Positions 19,028 to 28,156 of a stretch of DNA of 64,000 nt are shown here, one piece after another (the stretch's first letter is position 1; each line of letters opens with the position of its first letter). A model generated the notes under the pieces. That model made no database searches, was not told the DNA's origin, and saw only the letters and a program-made list of their open reading frames with translations. Where the stretch lies: assembly GCA_052437175.1 (NCBI GenBank), contig JBQVOK010000003.1, positions 487,980 through 551,979 of the forward strand, in the 5' to 3' direction. This DNA is from JACVCJ01 sp052437175 (GTDB taxonomy: Bacteria > Bacteroidota > Bacteroidia > CAIKAF01). Both the position numbers and the translations under genes were made by a program.

Positions 19028-19055
19028 GGAAACTTTTAAAACGCCGAAAGTTTCC
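19028..19055. promoter_or_regulatory. Candidate TetR operator (inverted repeat)
   Basis: GGAAACTTT (19028-19036) and AAAGTTTCC (19047-19055) form a perfect 9-bp inverted repeat with a 10-nt spacer, beginning one base upstream of the tetR start codon. Confidence 0.7.
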
Positions 19056-19257
19056 TTTGTAGAGAAATAGGGCTTTTTTGTAGACGAACGTGCCGGGGCG
19101 TGTCGACCAACAGGAGAAGGGACCGAAAGGCATAATACCGGGCTTCGTATAGTGTTAAATGAATAGGAAATGCGGAGGGGAAGTACAAAAGCTGATGGAA
19201 ATCATTTCGGGAAGAAAGCTTTTTTCATATCTTTAGCTTTAGAAAAACTATTGAATT

Positions 19258-20136
19258 ATGGAACCTGTTTTTAAGAATGTGATAGCCGTGGCGAACGATT
19301 TTTCGCACGAGAGCTTTACAGCGATCGATCATGCCGCAAAGTTCGCACAGCGCGATAAGGACGAACTGCTGCTGATCCATGTGCTGGACGATAAAACCAA
19401 GGAAAAACTGGAAAAAGGACATAAAACCGCCGAATTCATCCGTTCGGTACTGGAGGTACATTGTGCCAAGATCCGGAACGCTTATGGCATTGAGGCGCGT
19501 TTTACCATGCCCGAAGGCGATATTTTTACATCCATCGGGGAGGCCGTAAAATCAGAAAAGGCCAAACTGCTGGTAATGGGTACACATGGCATACAGAGCG
19601 TTGGCGAGCGTGTGCTGGGTTCCTGGGCGCTGCGTATCGTGGATTCATCGCCGGTGCCGGTGATCATTGTACAAAATAAAGGTCCGCGCGAGGAAGGCTA
19701 TAAAAAAGTACTCATTGAGCTCGATAATTCAGACCAGTGTAAACGTCTGCTGCCTTATGCCGAGCAGTTCTATAAACTGTATAATTCCGAACTGGTACTG
19801 TTCGAAGATTACGAAGAAGATGAATTCATTGCCAAAGAAATCGCCCTGAACAAAGGTTTTGCCGAACAGTGGCTCAAAGACCGCGGCGTGCCGTACAGTA
19901 TTGCCATACAGCGCAAGGGTACCACCTATTTCCGCGATATGGCCGCCTATGCGGGTGAGAACAATATCGACCTCATTATGCTGGTAGCCCATAAGGAACG
20001 CGGTTTCGTAGAGCTGATCAGCGAACCTGAGCAAAAGGTGATCTATAATAGACAGGAAATACCCGTACTCTGCATGACGGCCATTCAGAACCACTGGATG
20101 GGGAACTTTATTCAGGAAGTACAAACCTGGGACTAA
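19258..20136 (+). CDS. Tandem universal stress protein (UspA-like)
   Basis: 292 aa, two Usp (Rossmann-like) domains in one chain. The N-terminal domain (about 5-142) shows VAVANDFSHESF and ends with the ATP-binding signature VMGTHGIQSVGERVLGSWALRIVDSSPVPVIIV (GxxG-9x-GS pattern). The C-terminal domain (about 150-280) is more divergent: LIMLVAHKERGFVELISEP replaces the glycine loop, so only the first half may bind nucleotide. It is probably a cytoplasmic stress-response protein. A TATCTTTA sequence 22 nt upstream may be a weak -7 element. The next gene starts 2 bp after its stop, so they are co-transcribed. Confidence 0.88.
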   Translation: MEPVFKNVIAVANDFSHESFTAIDHAAKFAQRDKDELLLIHVLDDKTKEKLEKGHKTAEFIRSVLEVHCAKIRNAYGIEARFTMPEGDIFTSIGEAVKSEKAKLLVMGTHGIQSVGERVLGSWALRIVDSSPVPVIIVQNKGPREEGYKKVLIELDNSDQCKRLLPYAEQFYKLYNSELVLFEDYEEDEFIAKEIALNKGFAEQWLKDRGVPYSIAIQRKGTTYFRDMAAYAGENNIDLIMLVAHKERGFVELISEPEQKVIYNRQEIPVLCMTAIQNHWMGNFIQEVQTWD

Positions 20137-20138
20137 GT

Positions 20139-20720
20139 ATGGGAAAAAGCATTCTATTCACGGGCCTGCTGCTGTTCTTCTGCCTCAGTACAAAGGCGCA
20201 GAAGGCGGCAGACGTGCACGAAAGCGTGGTGAACAGCCCGCACGATCATGCCAAGGTAAAAGAGCTCTATCATCCCGACTCCAGCGTGTACAAGGGCTAC
20301 CTGTTCCTGGGCGAACTGCCCGTGACCTGGGTGAACAAGTCCATCGGTAAAAAGAAAATGACCGCGGCCATGATGGGCGGCGACGTGATGTACCTGAACA
20401 AGGCCGGCAACTGGGAAGCCTGGGCCACCTATACCGTAGATGAAGCTGTGGTAAAAGGGCACCTGGCCGAAAAAAGCAGTTTCCAGGTGATCGATAAGCT
20501 GATCATCCGGGTGGGGCCGCAGGCATACGAAGCTATTGCGCAAAAAAGCCGGGCCGAACTTACCGGGGTGGAAAGCGTGGACGGAAAAGTGTACATCATT
20601 GGCAAAATTCCGGGCGAGTCTGCCCGCCGGTTCCGGGTTACCTATGCCAATGCTACCCGCATGAATCTTTGCACAGACGATAAAGAACTGACCACCTACC
20701 TGATCCAGGTAAAAGGTTGA
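20139..20720 (+). CDS. Secreted protein of unknown function
   Basis: 193 aa. A classic signal peptide (MGKSILFTGLLLFFCLSTKAQ) ends in an AQ cleavage site common in Bacteroidota. The mature part has no Cys pair or motif I recognise. It is mixed alpha/beta with a run of Gly, Met and Lys around KKKMTAAMMGGDVMYLNKAG. It starts 2 bp after the universal stress gene and ends before a strong terminator, so it belongs to that operon and may be induced with it. Confidence 0.7.
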   Translation: MGKSILFTGLLLFFCLSTKAQKAADVHESVVNSPHDHAKVKELYHPDSSVYKGYLFLGELPVTWVNKSIGKKKMTAAMMGGDVMYLNKAGNWEAWATYTVDEAVVKGHLAEKSSFQVIDKLIIRVGPQAYEAIAQKSRAELTGVESVDGKVYIIGKIPGESARRFRVTYANATRMNLCTDDKELTTYLIQVKG

Positions 20721-20742
20721 CAATTGTGTATGATAAAAACGG

Positions 20743-20779
20743 AAACAGCGATATCCTTTCGGGTATCGCTGTTTTTCGT
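20743..20779. terminator. Bidirectional terminator between the stress operon and valS
   Basis: Perfect 11-bp stem AAACAGCGATA (20743-20753) with TATCGCTGTTT (20764-20774). A T-run follows on the plus strand, and a T-rich stretch follows on the minus strand after a short gap. It sits between two converging genes. Confidence 0.8.
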
Positions 20780-20798
20780 ATAAAGAGGTATATACGTT

Positions 20799-23456
20799 TT
20801 AGTTCTGTAAAGAGCGCAGTTGCTCTTCAATGAGGCGTATCTTCGCTTCGGCATCGGCCTGTTTCTTACGTTCGGCTTCGATCACCTCGGCTTTGGCATT
20901 CTGTACAAAGCGCTCGTTGCCCAGCTTTTTGGCCACACTTTGCAGGAATCCCTGTGCATAGTTCAGCTCTTCCTGTAATTTCTTCACTTCGGCTTCTACA
21001 TTAATACCTGCACCGATCGGGGCAAATAATTCCTGCGTGCCTACGCGTATGGCCAGGGTACCTTCCGGTTTGGTCTCCACCTTGCTGATGGCGGCTACAT
21101 TGGCCAGTTTGCCGATCACGGCGGTATAGTCGAAATGGCCCGTACTGCTCAGTTGCAGGGCATCCCGCATGGATATACCTTTTTCATTGCGGAAGTTGCG
21201 CAGGGCCGTTACGGTGTTCAGGGCCTGTTCAAAGCGGTTCAGCATGGCAAGGTCGGGCGTTTTTACCTCCGGCCAGGCGGCAAACATGATAAAGTCGCCC
21301 TCTTTACGGTCGGCAATGTGTTTCCACAGCTCTTCGGTAATAAAAGGCACAAAGGGATGCATGATCTTCAGCAGCTGCTCAAAAAAGTGTACAGTGCTGT
21401 CCAGTATCTCCTGTGCAATGCGGCCTTCTTTCGGTTTGATGACCTCCAGGTAAGTACTGCAGAAATCGTCCCAAACCAGCTTGTAGGTTACCATCAGGGC
21501 CTCACTGATGCGGAACTGGGTATACAGATCGTTCAGCTCGGCAACCTGCTGGGCCAGCTTGTTGGAGAACCATTCTACGGCGTCTTTCGATTCCTGCGGA
21601 GCGGCTTCGTTTACGCCGGTCCAGCCTTTAATGAGGCGGAAGGAGTTCCACACTTTATTGGTGAATTTACTGCCCTGTTCGCACAGGCTTTCGTCAAACA
21701 GCAGGTCATTACCTGCGGCCGAACTCAGCAGCATGCCCACGCGTACGCTGTCGGCGCCGAAATTTTCGATGAGGGCCAGCGGATCGGGGGAATTCCCTAA
21801 TGATTTGCTCATTTTGCGGCCCAGCTTGTCGCGTACGATACCGGTGAGGTATACATCGCGGAAAGGCGGCTGGTCCATGTATTCGTAACCGGCAATGATC
21901 ATGCGGGCCACCCAGAAGAACAGGATATCCGGACCGGTAACCAGTACGTCGGTGGGGTAATAGTATTTCAGGTCGGCGGGTATGCTGTTCATTTTCCCGG
22001 TGTGCGGATCGTAGTTGTCCAGTCCGTCAAAAACGGCTATAGGCCACAGCCAGGAGCTGGCCCAGGTGTCCAGTACGTCTTCGTCCTGGCGCAGGTCGTT
22101 CAGCTTTAAGGCGGCATTACCCGTTTTGCTGCGGGCGGCTTCCAGGGCTTCGGCCTCGTTCATGGCCACAACAAAATCGTTCTCACCTTCACCGAAATAC
22201 CAGGCCGGGATGCGGTGTCCCCACCACAGCTGCCGGCTGATGCACCAGTCTTTTACGTTCTCCATCCAGTAGCGGTACGTATTTTTGAACTTGGCGGGGT
22301 GCAGGCGCACTTCGTCGTTCTCTACGGCAGCCAGGGCACGTCCCGAAACGTCTTTCATGCGGATGAACCACTGCAGCGAAAGTTTGGGTTCCACTACGCT
22401 GTTAGTACGCTCGGAGCGACCGATGCGCGTGGTAAATTCTTCTTTTTTCAGCAGCAGTCCGGCCTCGTCCAGGCGTTTTACAAACTGTTTGCGGGCTTCG
22501 AAGCGGTCCATACCCACCATCCAGTCCAGTTCGGTGGCGGCGTTCATGGTACCGTCGTCGTTAATGGTGTCGATCACGGGCAGGTTGTGGCGCTGACCGA
22601 TCTCGTAGTCGTTCACGTCGTGTGCGGGCGTTACCTTCAGGCAACCGGTACCGAATTCCAGTTCCACGTAATCATCGCCGATAATGGGAACGGCACGGTT
22701 TACAAAGGGCACCACGGCCTTTTTACCGATCAGGTGTTTGTAGCGCTCGTCTTTGGGGTTCACGGCCACAGCCACGTCACCGGGAATGGTCTCGGGGCGC
22801 TGGGTGGCAATTACCAGGTGCTCGTCTGTACCCTCAATGGCGTACTGTACGTGGTACAGGAAGGAGCGTTCGCCGCCTTCGGCATAGATCACCTCTTCGT
22901 TACTGAGGGCGGTACGGGCTTCGCAGTCCCAGTTGATCATGCGCAGACCGCGGTAGATATAGCCTTTGTTGTAAAAATCCACAAAGGTTTTGATCACGGC
23001 CTCGTAGTATTTGGGGTCCATGGTAAAACGGGTACGGTCCCAGTCGCAGGAGGCGCCCAGTTTTTTAAGCTGTTCCAGGATGATGCCGCCGTACTTGTCT
23101 TTCCATTCAAAGGCGTATTTGAGGAATTCGTCACGACCGATCTCCGATTTTTTGATGCCTTTTTCACGCAGCATGCCTACTACTTTGGCTTCGGTAGCAA
23201 TAGAGGCATGGTCAGTGCCGGGCACCCAGCAGGCGTTCTTACCCAACATGCGGGCACGACGGACCAGCACGTCCTGGATCGTGTTGTTGAGCATGTGGCC
23301 CATGTGCAGCTGCCCCGTAACGTTCGGCGGCGGAATCACGATGGTAAAGGCCTCTTTTTCATTCGGCGTGCTGGCAAAGCAGCGGTGGTCCATCCAGTTT
23401 TTATAGATGGCTTCTTCTACAGCGCTTGGCTGATAGGTCTTTGAAAGTTCCTGCAT
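20799..23456 (-). CDS. valS: Valyl-tRNA synthetase
   Basis: 885 aa, usual length. Class I synthetase: the HIGH-type motif is HMGH (51-54) in PPPNVTGQLHMGHML, and the KMSKS motif appears in LGRKMSKSLGNSPDP. The editing (CP1) domain has the conserved VIATQRPETIPGDVAVAVNP and GTGCLKVTPAHDVNDYEIG. The end is the tRNA-contacting coiled coil (VEAEVKKLQEELNYAQGF onward). It charges tRNA-Val and clears mischarged threonine. It is alone on the minus strand, with a TACTTTTG -7 element upstream. Confidence 0.98.
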   Translation of the reverse strand: MQELSKTYQPSAVEEAIYKNWMDHRCFASTPNEKEAFTIVIPPPNVTGQLHMGHMLNNTIQDVLVRRARMLGKNACWVPGTDHASIATEAKVVGMLREKGIKKSEIGRDEFLKYAFEWKDKYGGIILEQLKKLGASCDWDRTRFTMDPKYYEAVIKTFVDFYNKGYIYRGLRMINWDCEARTALSNEEVIYAEGGERSFLYHVQYAIEGTDEHLVIATQRPETIPGDVAVAVNPKDERYKHLIGKKAVVPFVNRAVPIIGDDYVELEFGTGCLKVTPAHDVNDYEIGQRHNLPVIDTINDDGTMNAATELDWMVGMDRFEARKQFVKRLDEAGLLLKKEEFTTRIGRSERTNSVVEPKLSLQWFIRMKDVSGRALAAVENDEVRLHPAKFKNTYRYWMENVKDWCISRQLWWGHRIPAWYFGEGENDFVVAMNEAEALEAARSKTGNAALKLNDLRQDEDVLDTWASSWLWPIAVFDGLDNYDPHTGKMNSIPADLKYYYPTDVLVTGPDILFFWVARMIIAGYEYMDQPPFRDVYLTGIVRDKLGRKMSKSLGNSPDPLALIENFGADSVRVGMLLSSAAGNDLLFDESLCEQGSKFTNKVWNSFRLIKGWTGVNEAAPQESKDAVEWFSNKLAQQVAELNDLYTQFRISEALMVTYKLVWDDFCSTYLEVIKPKEGRIAQEILDSTVHFFEQLLKIMHPFVPFITEELWKHIADRKEGDFIMFAAWPEVKTPDLAMLNRFEQALNTVTALRNFRNEKGISMRDALQLSSTGHFDYTAVIGKLANVAAISKVETKPEGTLAIRVGTQELFAPIGAGINVEAEVKKLQEELNYAQGFLQSVAKKLGNERFVQNAKAEVIEAERKKQADAEAKIRLIEEQLRSLQN

Positions 23457-23485
23457 AATGTGCTGATTATTGAGAAAACAAGGTG

Positions 23486-23493
23486 CAAAAGTA
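23486..23493 (-). promoter_or_regulatory. Probable -7 element of valS promoter
   Basis: TACTTTTG on the minus strand, 29 nt upstream of the valS ATG. This is the same sequence and spacing as the clpX element. No clear -33 element. Confidence 0.5.
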
Positions 23494-23526
23494 CGAAGAA
23501 ATCTGCAGAAAAGGGAAGGAGCAGTT

Positions 23527-23544
23527 AGCTAAGAGCTCTTAGCT
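23527..23544. repeat. 18-bp perfect palindrome of the AGCT-type dispersed repeat
   Basis: AGCTAAGAGCTCTTAGCT. Related AGCT-rich strings occur at about 12290-12320 and 12394-12416. It lies at the left edge of the AT-rich island. Confidence 0.6.
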
Positions 23545-23580
23545 TGTAGTGCTTAGAATGAGAATAAATTAGAGGTAAAA

Positions 23581-23611
23581 TTTGGCAAATGTGTAGGAAT
23601 TTTTATGTTTG
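23581..23611 (+). promoter_or_regulatory. Promoter of the AT-rich ATPase gene
   Basis: TTTG at 23581-23584, 19-nt spacer, TATGTTTG at 23604-23611. A full consensus Bacteroidota promoter. It overlaps the frame upstream of the chosen ATG at 23643. Confidence 0.78.
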
Positions 23612-23642
23612 TGTTAGTTTAATATCCAAATATACATTTTGT

Positions 23643-25652
23643 ATGAATAACACATTTCCTGGTATAAATCCTAATGTGAGATTTAATCATCTCAGTATTG
23701 AAGAGGAAAATATAATGAAATTCTTGGCTAAAGAATGGTATGTAACAAATGGTGGTGGTATTATTTGGCAAAATTCAGGAACTAAGTACAAATACGCACT
23801 TATTAAACCAACGCGAGATTTTCAAGAAACGTTTAATATTGAAAGAGAGATGGTAGTTGTATTTAGTCCCTATGAAAACTTTGAACCAAGAACGCTAGAT
23901 GTTTTTGATAGGGTTTTACAACAGTATGCTGATTGGAGGATAGAGAATATCTGTTATGTATTAGTGGGTATGGATAAAAACATTAAAGAAAAAGTTCAAA
24001 AATTACTTCGAGGAGATCCTGAGTCCAGAATAGTAATACCATTTTCCTATGAAGAATTTCTATATACATCAAATAGTTATTTTGTTAAGAATAGATTTAG
24101 AGCATTTTTTTTCGAGAGAGATTTATTTGCCTTTGAATCCCCAATTACAAAAGATTTCTTCTTTTTTGGTAGATCGGGACTCATACAGAAAATTATTAAT
24201 CGCCATAAATCAAATGAGAATTCAGGATTATTTGGGCTAAGAAAGACGGGGAAAACATCTGTAATTAATGGTGTATCAAGGGCTTTGCGATTGGATGAGG
24301 CGCCTAGCGTAATCATTGACTGTCAGAATCCATCTTTGAACCAAAGAGGATGGAACCATGCATTGAGTTTTGTTATTAAGGAAATAAAGAAACAAAATGA
24401 AATTCAATGCATTGTCGAGGAGGAAGCTAGATATACTCCTGAGGAAGCAAGCTCAATGTTTGAAAAAGACATTAAGAGGCTTTTTAGGAAGATTGGAGAA
24501 AAACCAATATTGCTAATTTTTGATGAAATTGAAAATATTTCGCCTAGGACATCCCCAAATCCCAATTGGAAGGAAGGAATAGATTTTGTCTTATTTTGGC
24601 AAGCTATAAGGGCAGCATTTCAGAAATTTATTAGAGATGAAAATGGGCCGGTTTTTTCATTTCTAATAGTTGGAACTAATCCTAAAGCGATTGAGACTGC
24701 AAGAATAAATATGACAGATAATCCAATGTTCAATAAAGTTCCTTTTGAGTTTATACAGGGATTTTCAATTGACCAAACTAAAGAAATGGTTTCGAAGTTG
24801 GGGGGGTATATGGGTTTGGAGTTTGATGATGTTGTTTTCTCTAAGTTAAAAGAAGACTTTGGAGGACATCCATACCTTATAAGGCATGTTTGCAGTATCA
24901 TAAATGAAAAAGTAGATAAAAATAGACCAGTTAAGGTAGATAAGATTCACTATGAAGATGCTAAGCGTATTTTTAATGAAAAATACAGTAATTATTTAGA
25001 AATGATTCTGGAAGTCCTTATTATATTCTACCCAGATGAATTTGATATGTTAGTTTATTTGGCTATTGGTGATACCAATTCTTTTAATTCACTTGCTAGT
25101 GAATTTCCAGATTTAATTGCGCATCTTAAAGGGTATAATTTGATTGAAGAAAACCAAAACAATTTTTATTTTAAAATCGAGGCAGTTAAAGAGTATTTAA
25201 TCAATAAGAATAGATATAAAATGGTTTTACATACACCGGAACAACGATGGAGAGAAATTTCTGAACGCCGTAACCGGGTAGAAATAAAGTTGAGAAACCT
25301 AATACGAATTCAAATGCAATCCCATTTTGGGAAATCAGATGCTTTTAATAAAGTTATCGATATATATGGTGCTGATAGAAAAATTAAGGCTCAAGCTTTA
25401 GAATATAGTAAGTTGTTTGATGCATCGAGCATTGATATATACTTTAATGATTTGATTAAGATTGTCTTGAAGTATTATGAAGATGCGTTTCGGAATATAT
25501 TCGGTTCTAATAAAGAGGAAGTAAAAATATCTTTGGAAGTCATAAATAAATATCGGAATGATGCTCATGCAAAAGAAATTGGCGAGTCAGATATGGAATT
25601 TTTCAGAGTACATATCAGTAAAATTGAAAATATAATTTCTGAATATATCTGA
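23643..25652 (+). CDS. P-loop (STAND/AAA-like) ATPase with HEPN-like C-terminus, laterally acquired
   Basis: 669 aa from ATG at 23643; the frame is open from 23589, but the promoter lies there. The N-terminal 150 residues form an alpha/beta domain of unknown type. A P-loop NTPase follows with Walker A GLRKTGKTS (198-206) and Walker B ILLIFDEIEN (about 290-299). Then comes a helical and winged-helix-like region with GGHPYLIRHVCSIINE, as in archaeal/STAND ATPases. The last 70 residues end with YRNDAHAKEI (Arg638-His642), resembling the RNase motif of HEPN domains, although its Arg-His spacing of three is shorter than the usual four to six. The gene is strikingly AT-rich compared with its neighbours, indicating transfer. 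A role in phage defence or stress is inference only. Confidence 0.75.
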   Translation: MNNTFPGINPNVRFNHLSIEEENIMKFLAKEWYVTNGGGIIWQNSGTKYKYALIKPTRDFQETFNIEREMVVVFSPYENFEPRTLDVFDRVLQQYADWRIENICYVLVGMDKNIKEKVQKLLRGDPESRIVIPFSYEEFLYTSNSYFVKNRFRAFFFERDLFAFESPITKDFFFFGRSGLIQKIINRHKSNENSGLFGLRKTGKTSVINGVSRALRLDEAPSVIIDCQNPSLNQRGWNHALSFVIKEIKKQNEIQCIVEEEARYTPEEASSMFEKDIKRLFRKIGEKPILLIFDEIENISPRTSPNPNWKEGIDFVLFWQAIRAAFQKFIRDENGPVFSFLIVGTNPKAIETARINMTDNPMFNKVPFEFIQGFSIDQTKEMVSKLGGYMGLEFDDVVFSKLKEDFGGHPYLIRHVCSIINEKVDKNRPVKVDKIHYEDAKRIFNEKYSNYLEMILEVLIIFYPDEFDMLVYLAIGDTNSFNSLASEFPDLIAHLKGYNLIEENQNNFYFKIEAVKEYLINKNRYKMVLHTPEQRWREISERRNRVEIKLRNLIRIQMQSHFGKSDAFNKVIDIYGADRKIKAQALEYSKLFDASSIDIYFNDLIKIVLKYYEDAFRNIFGSNKEEVKISLEVINKYRNDAHAKEIGESDMEFFRVHISKIENIISEYI

Positions 25653-26004
25653 TTTACGTTCCGTCTGAGCCGCGAATTATATATAAAGATCGCACGCTTC
25701 GCTGGCTCCCTCTTGCAGACCGGCTTAATATTCTGTCCATGTTTCTTACAGTAGCGGCGGTTTTCCCGCTCCCTATAGGAGCAAAGGCAATGCGGATACC
25801 GAAATTTGTTTGCCTGATTCGGAGCGGCTATGATTCTTTTGGTTTTCCCTTCTGGCTGTAATCGCTCATTATAAATTGATTGTAATAAAGATAGCATTCG
25901 GCAACGTTTCCCCAAAGATTGTTGTTGGAATGGCAATACTTACGACACTCTTCTATCTAATAACATTGGGTAAGTCATAGGCATTTTACTGTATATGAAA
26001 TCAA
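25653..26004. other. Intergenic stretch, possible gene remnants
   Basis: No credible gene. A minus-strand frame (25936-25565) encodes a cysteine-containing stretch (YPHCLCSYRERENRRYCKKHG) that looks like a degraded zinc-ribbon. The frame continues backwards into the ATPase gene, so it is not a convincing intact CDS. Confidence 0.5.
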
Positions 26005-26424
26005 TCACTCCGTCCCCAACCTCTTCTCCAGCATACTCACCTTCTCTTTCTCCGCCTGCAAAAGCCGTTCATAGAGCTGTTTATTTTCTTCAATGATTTC
26101 CATTAGCTTGTCCAATGGATTAAAAGTACAGTTGAAATCCTTAAAATTGTTCGCATTCAACATCGTACTGTTTTGAAAGGTGCTTGCAATAATATTCACG
26201 GCTTGTTCTTCATCAAAGTTTTTAAGGGCATCTACCGGCACCTTTAGGGCTTCGGCAATGCGTTGTAATACCGGTTCGTCTACCCGTTCCCGCTGTTCCA
26301 GCAGGCTTATTTTCTGCTGATTCCAGTCCTCCCCGAGTTCCCAGGCAAGGGCATCCTGCTTTATGCCTAACATCTCGCGAAAGCGTTTGATATTCCGTCC
26401 TTCATGTACCTTTTTATTTGCCAT
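26005..26424 (-). CDS. XRE-family helix-turn-helix transcriptional regulator
   Basis: 139 aa. N-terminal HTH_XRE domain (about 10-70): GRNIKRFREMLGIKQDALAWELGEDWNQQKISLLEQRERVDEPVLQRIAEALKVPV. The C-terminal part (about 100-139) is a predicted coiled coil rich in Glu, Lys and Leu, suggesting dimerisation. Proteins of this size and layout are common stand-alone regulators in Bacteroidota, and targets are unknown. It has its own consensus promoter. It stands next to the AT-rich island but has ordinary composition itself. Confidence 0.85.
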   Translation of the reverse strand: MANKKVHEGRNIKRFREMLGIKQDALAWELGEDWNQQKISLLEQRERVDEPVLQRIAEALKVPVDALKNFDEEQAVNIIASTFQNSTMLNANNFKDFNCTFNPLDKLMEIIEENKQLYERLLQAEKEKVSMLEKRLGTE

Positions 26425-26449
26425 AATTTCGTCTGATTATCCGTTTCTG

Positions 26450-26480
26450 CAAACTTAGGGCAATGACTTTTCCTGCACAA
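26450..26480 (-). promoter_or_regulatory. Promoter of the XRE regulator gene
   Basis: On the minus strand: TTG (26480-26478), 20-nt spacer, TAAGTTTG (26457-26450), 25 nt before the ATG. Confidence 0.7.
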
Positions 26481-26639
26481 GACAGTAAAACTTGAAAGAT
26501 TTTTTTGGGGCGCTGTATCGCTTACGGGTAAAGGCGTATACACGGATGTAAAGTTATTTCCGGCGTTCGTTGGTCTGTATTTTTCACTAAAACCCTATCG
26601 GTCCCCTCGTATCTGGGAACAATTCCCGATTTTTACGGT

Positions 26640-27440
26640 ATGCAAATAAAATTCCATAGGCTTAATGAATATACGTTTTTAAAGGTCGGCGCGTATGGCC
26701 TGCTTTTGCTATGCCTGGTGCTTTTGGGCTCTTCGGCGGCAACGAGGTCCGCGGAACGACGGAAGTTTGCATTTGTATCGGATACCCTCGAGCTTTTTGA
26801 CGCCTCCCGGAAGCGGCAGATACCAGTGTTGTTTCAAAAACCGGCCCGCAGGAATCCGCCTGTTGTAATATTCAGTCATGGATACGGAGCCAACCAGGGC
26901 GGTGATTACCTGGCCTATTCCTACCTGACGGAATTTTTAGCCGCTGAAGGATACTTTGTGGCCAGTATCCAGCACGAACTGCCTACGGACAGCCTGATAC
27001 CGCTGCAGGGTGTTCCGCAGCTGGTGCGCAGACCTTTCTGGGAGCGCGGTGCGGATAATATTTTGTTTGTGCTGAATGACCTTAAGAAATCGGATTTTTC
27101 ACTAGATTTTGAACATGTAACCCTGATCGGGCATTCGAACGGCGGCGATATGACCGCCCTGTTTCCGCAGAAATACCCGGGCATGGTGCATAAGATCATT
27201 ACGCTGGATAACCGGCGTATGGCCCTGCCCCGGACAGCGGTTCCCCGTGTATATTCGCTGCGTTCGAGCGATCAACCAGCAGATCCGGGTGTATTGCCCG
27301 GAGAGGCAGAGCAGAAGAAATATGGAATGACCATTGTTAAACTCCCGAACACCCTGCATAATGATATGGACGACAATGCAAATCCTATACAGAGGAAGGA
27401 GATAACAGACTACCTGAGACGTTTTATGAAAGAGGAGTAA
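26640..27440 (+). CDS. Alpha/beta-hydrolase, membrane-anchored or exported
   Basis: 266 aa. A hydrophobic segment at about 13-33 (signal or anchor) places the catalytic domain outside the cytoplasm. Alpha/beta-hydrolase features are VVIFSHGYGANQGG (oxyanion-hole region), the nucleophile elbow GHSNGGD with Ser166, and a C-terminal His240 in NTLHND as the likely general base. An acid is probable at Asp190 (TLDNRR). The GHSxGG form resembles dienelactone-hydrolase and chlorophyllase/PAF-acetylhydrolase-like esterases. The substrate is unknown. It converges on the membrane protein gene downstream. Confidence 0.85.
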   Translation: MQIKFHRLNEYTFLKVGAYGLLLLCLVLLGSSAATRSAERRKFAFVSDTLELFDASRKRQIPVLFQKPARRNPPVVIFSHGYGANQGGDYLAYSYLTEFLAAEGYFVASIQHELPTDSLIPLQGVPQLVRRPFWERGADNILFVLNDLKKSDFSLDFEHVTLIGHSNGGDMTALFPQKYPGMVHKIITLDNRRMALPRTAVPRVYSLRSSDQPADPGVLPGEAEQKKYGMTIVKLPNTLHNDMDDNANPIQRKEITDYLRRFMKEE

Positions 27441-27464
27441 TATGAGACGGTGGACTGTTATGCA

Positions 27465-28073
27465 TCATTTTTTAGGATATACGGGCCAATCGGGGTCCTT
27501 AGATGGATAATAGGCTCTTTCCAGTTCTTCGGACTTCTCGCTCTTCTCTCTCTTCTTATTTTCGGTTTTTATCTCAAAGTACCGGAGTTTATCCCAATCC
27601 ATATAAGAGACGTACTCATTCCCATAAATGTCCTCATACAGGGCTAAAAGCGCGTTATTATTCTTCACACAAACATCTTTTTCCATATTGGCGCTGAATG
27701 AGTAGTAATGATATACCTCTTTCCAGCATTTATTCGGGATGTCCAGGTCGCCTTTTATAATTACATTCAAAGCAGCGCCTCTTCCAACATTTTCTGCCAG
27801 GTAATTTGAGTTCTTCGTTTTAAGTTTAAAAATTATAATGGGTTTATCTGCTTTTGATAAAAAATCGTCCCGTTGTTTATTATATGAGTGCAGTTTTTCC
27901 GTAAGGATAATGAAAACTGCCAGGTTGGCCAATGATACAAAAACGGACATATAGGTAGCAAGATCAGCCCAGCCGGAGCTTTTATCTAAAGCAACGTCAT
28001 TCCTGAAATATAGAAAGAAGGCGAAAGCGGGTAACAAGATTAAGCCGGCTAATAAGGTGTACTTTGTTTTCAT
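27465..28073 (-). CDS. Small membrane protein of unknown function
   Basis: 202 aa. Two predicted transmembrane helices at the N-terminus (about 5-22 and 38-59), followed by a soluble, probably cytoplasmic domain with no catalytic motif I recognise. The C-terminus is highly charged (KTENKKREKSEKSEELERAYY). Bacteroidota genomes often hold such two-TM proteins next to transferred genes; I know no function. Composition is a little more AT-rich than its neighbours. Confidence 0.65.
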   Translation of the reverse strand: MKTKYTLLAGLILLPAFAFFLYFRNDVALDKSSGWADLATYMSVFVSLANLAVFIILTEKLHSYNKQRDDFLSKADKPIIIFKLKTKNSNYLAENVGRGAALNVIIKGDLDIPNKCWKEVYHYYSFSANMEKDVCVKNNNALLALYEDIYGNEYVSYMDWDKLRYFEIKTENKKREKSEKSEELERAYYPSKDPDWPVYPKK

Positions 28074-28156
28074 AGGATTTTAATAGATAAGTTATGTAGT
28101 AAAATTGTATCTGTTTCTGTCGCCGCAGGTATTTCCCCGGCGTAGCACCTGAGCGT

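Noticed and set aside
22215..23444. Long plus-strand frame (409 aa) inside valS
   Set aside because: It is an antisense shadow of valS, full of His, Val and Gly with no recognisable family.
25565..25936. Minus-strand frame with Cys-rich stretch (YPHCLCSYRERENRRYCKKHG)
   Set aside because: Looks like a degraded zinc-ribbon, but the frame runs into the ATPase gene and has no promoter or partner; kept only as a note on the intergenic region.
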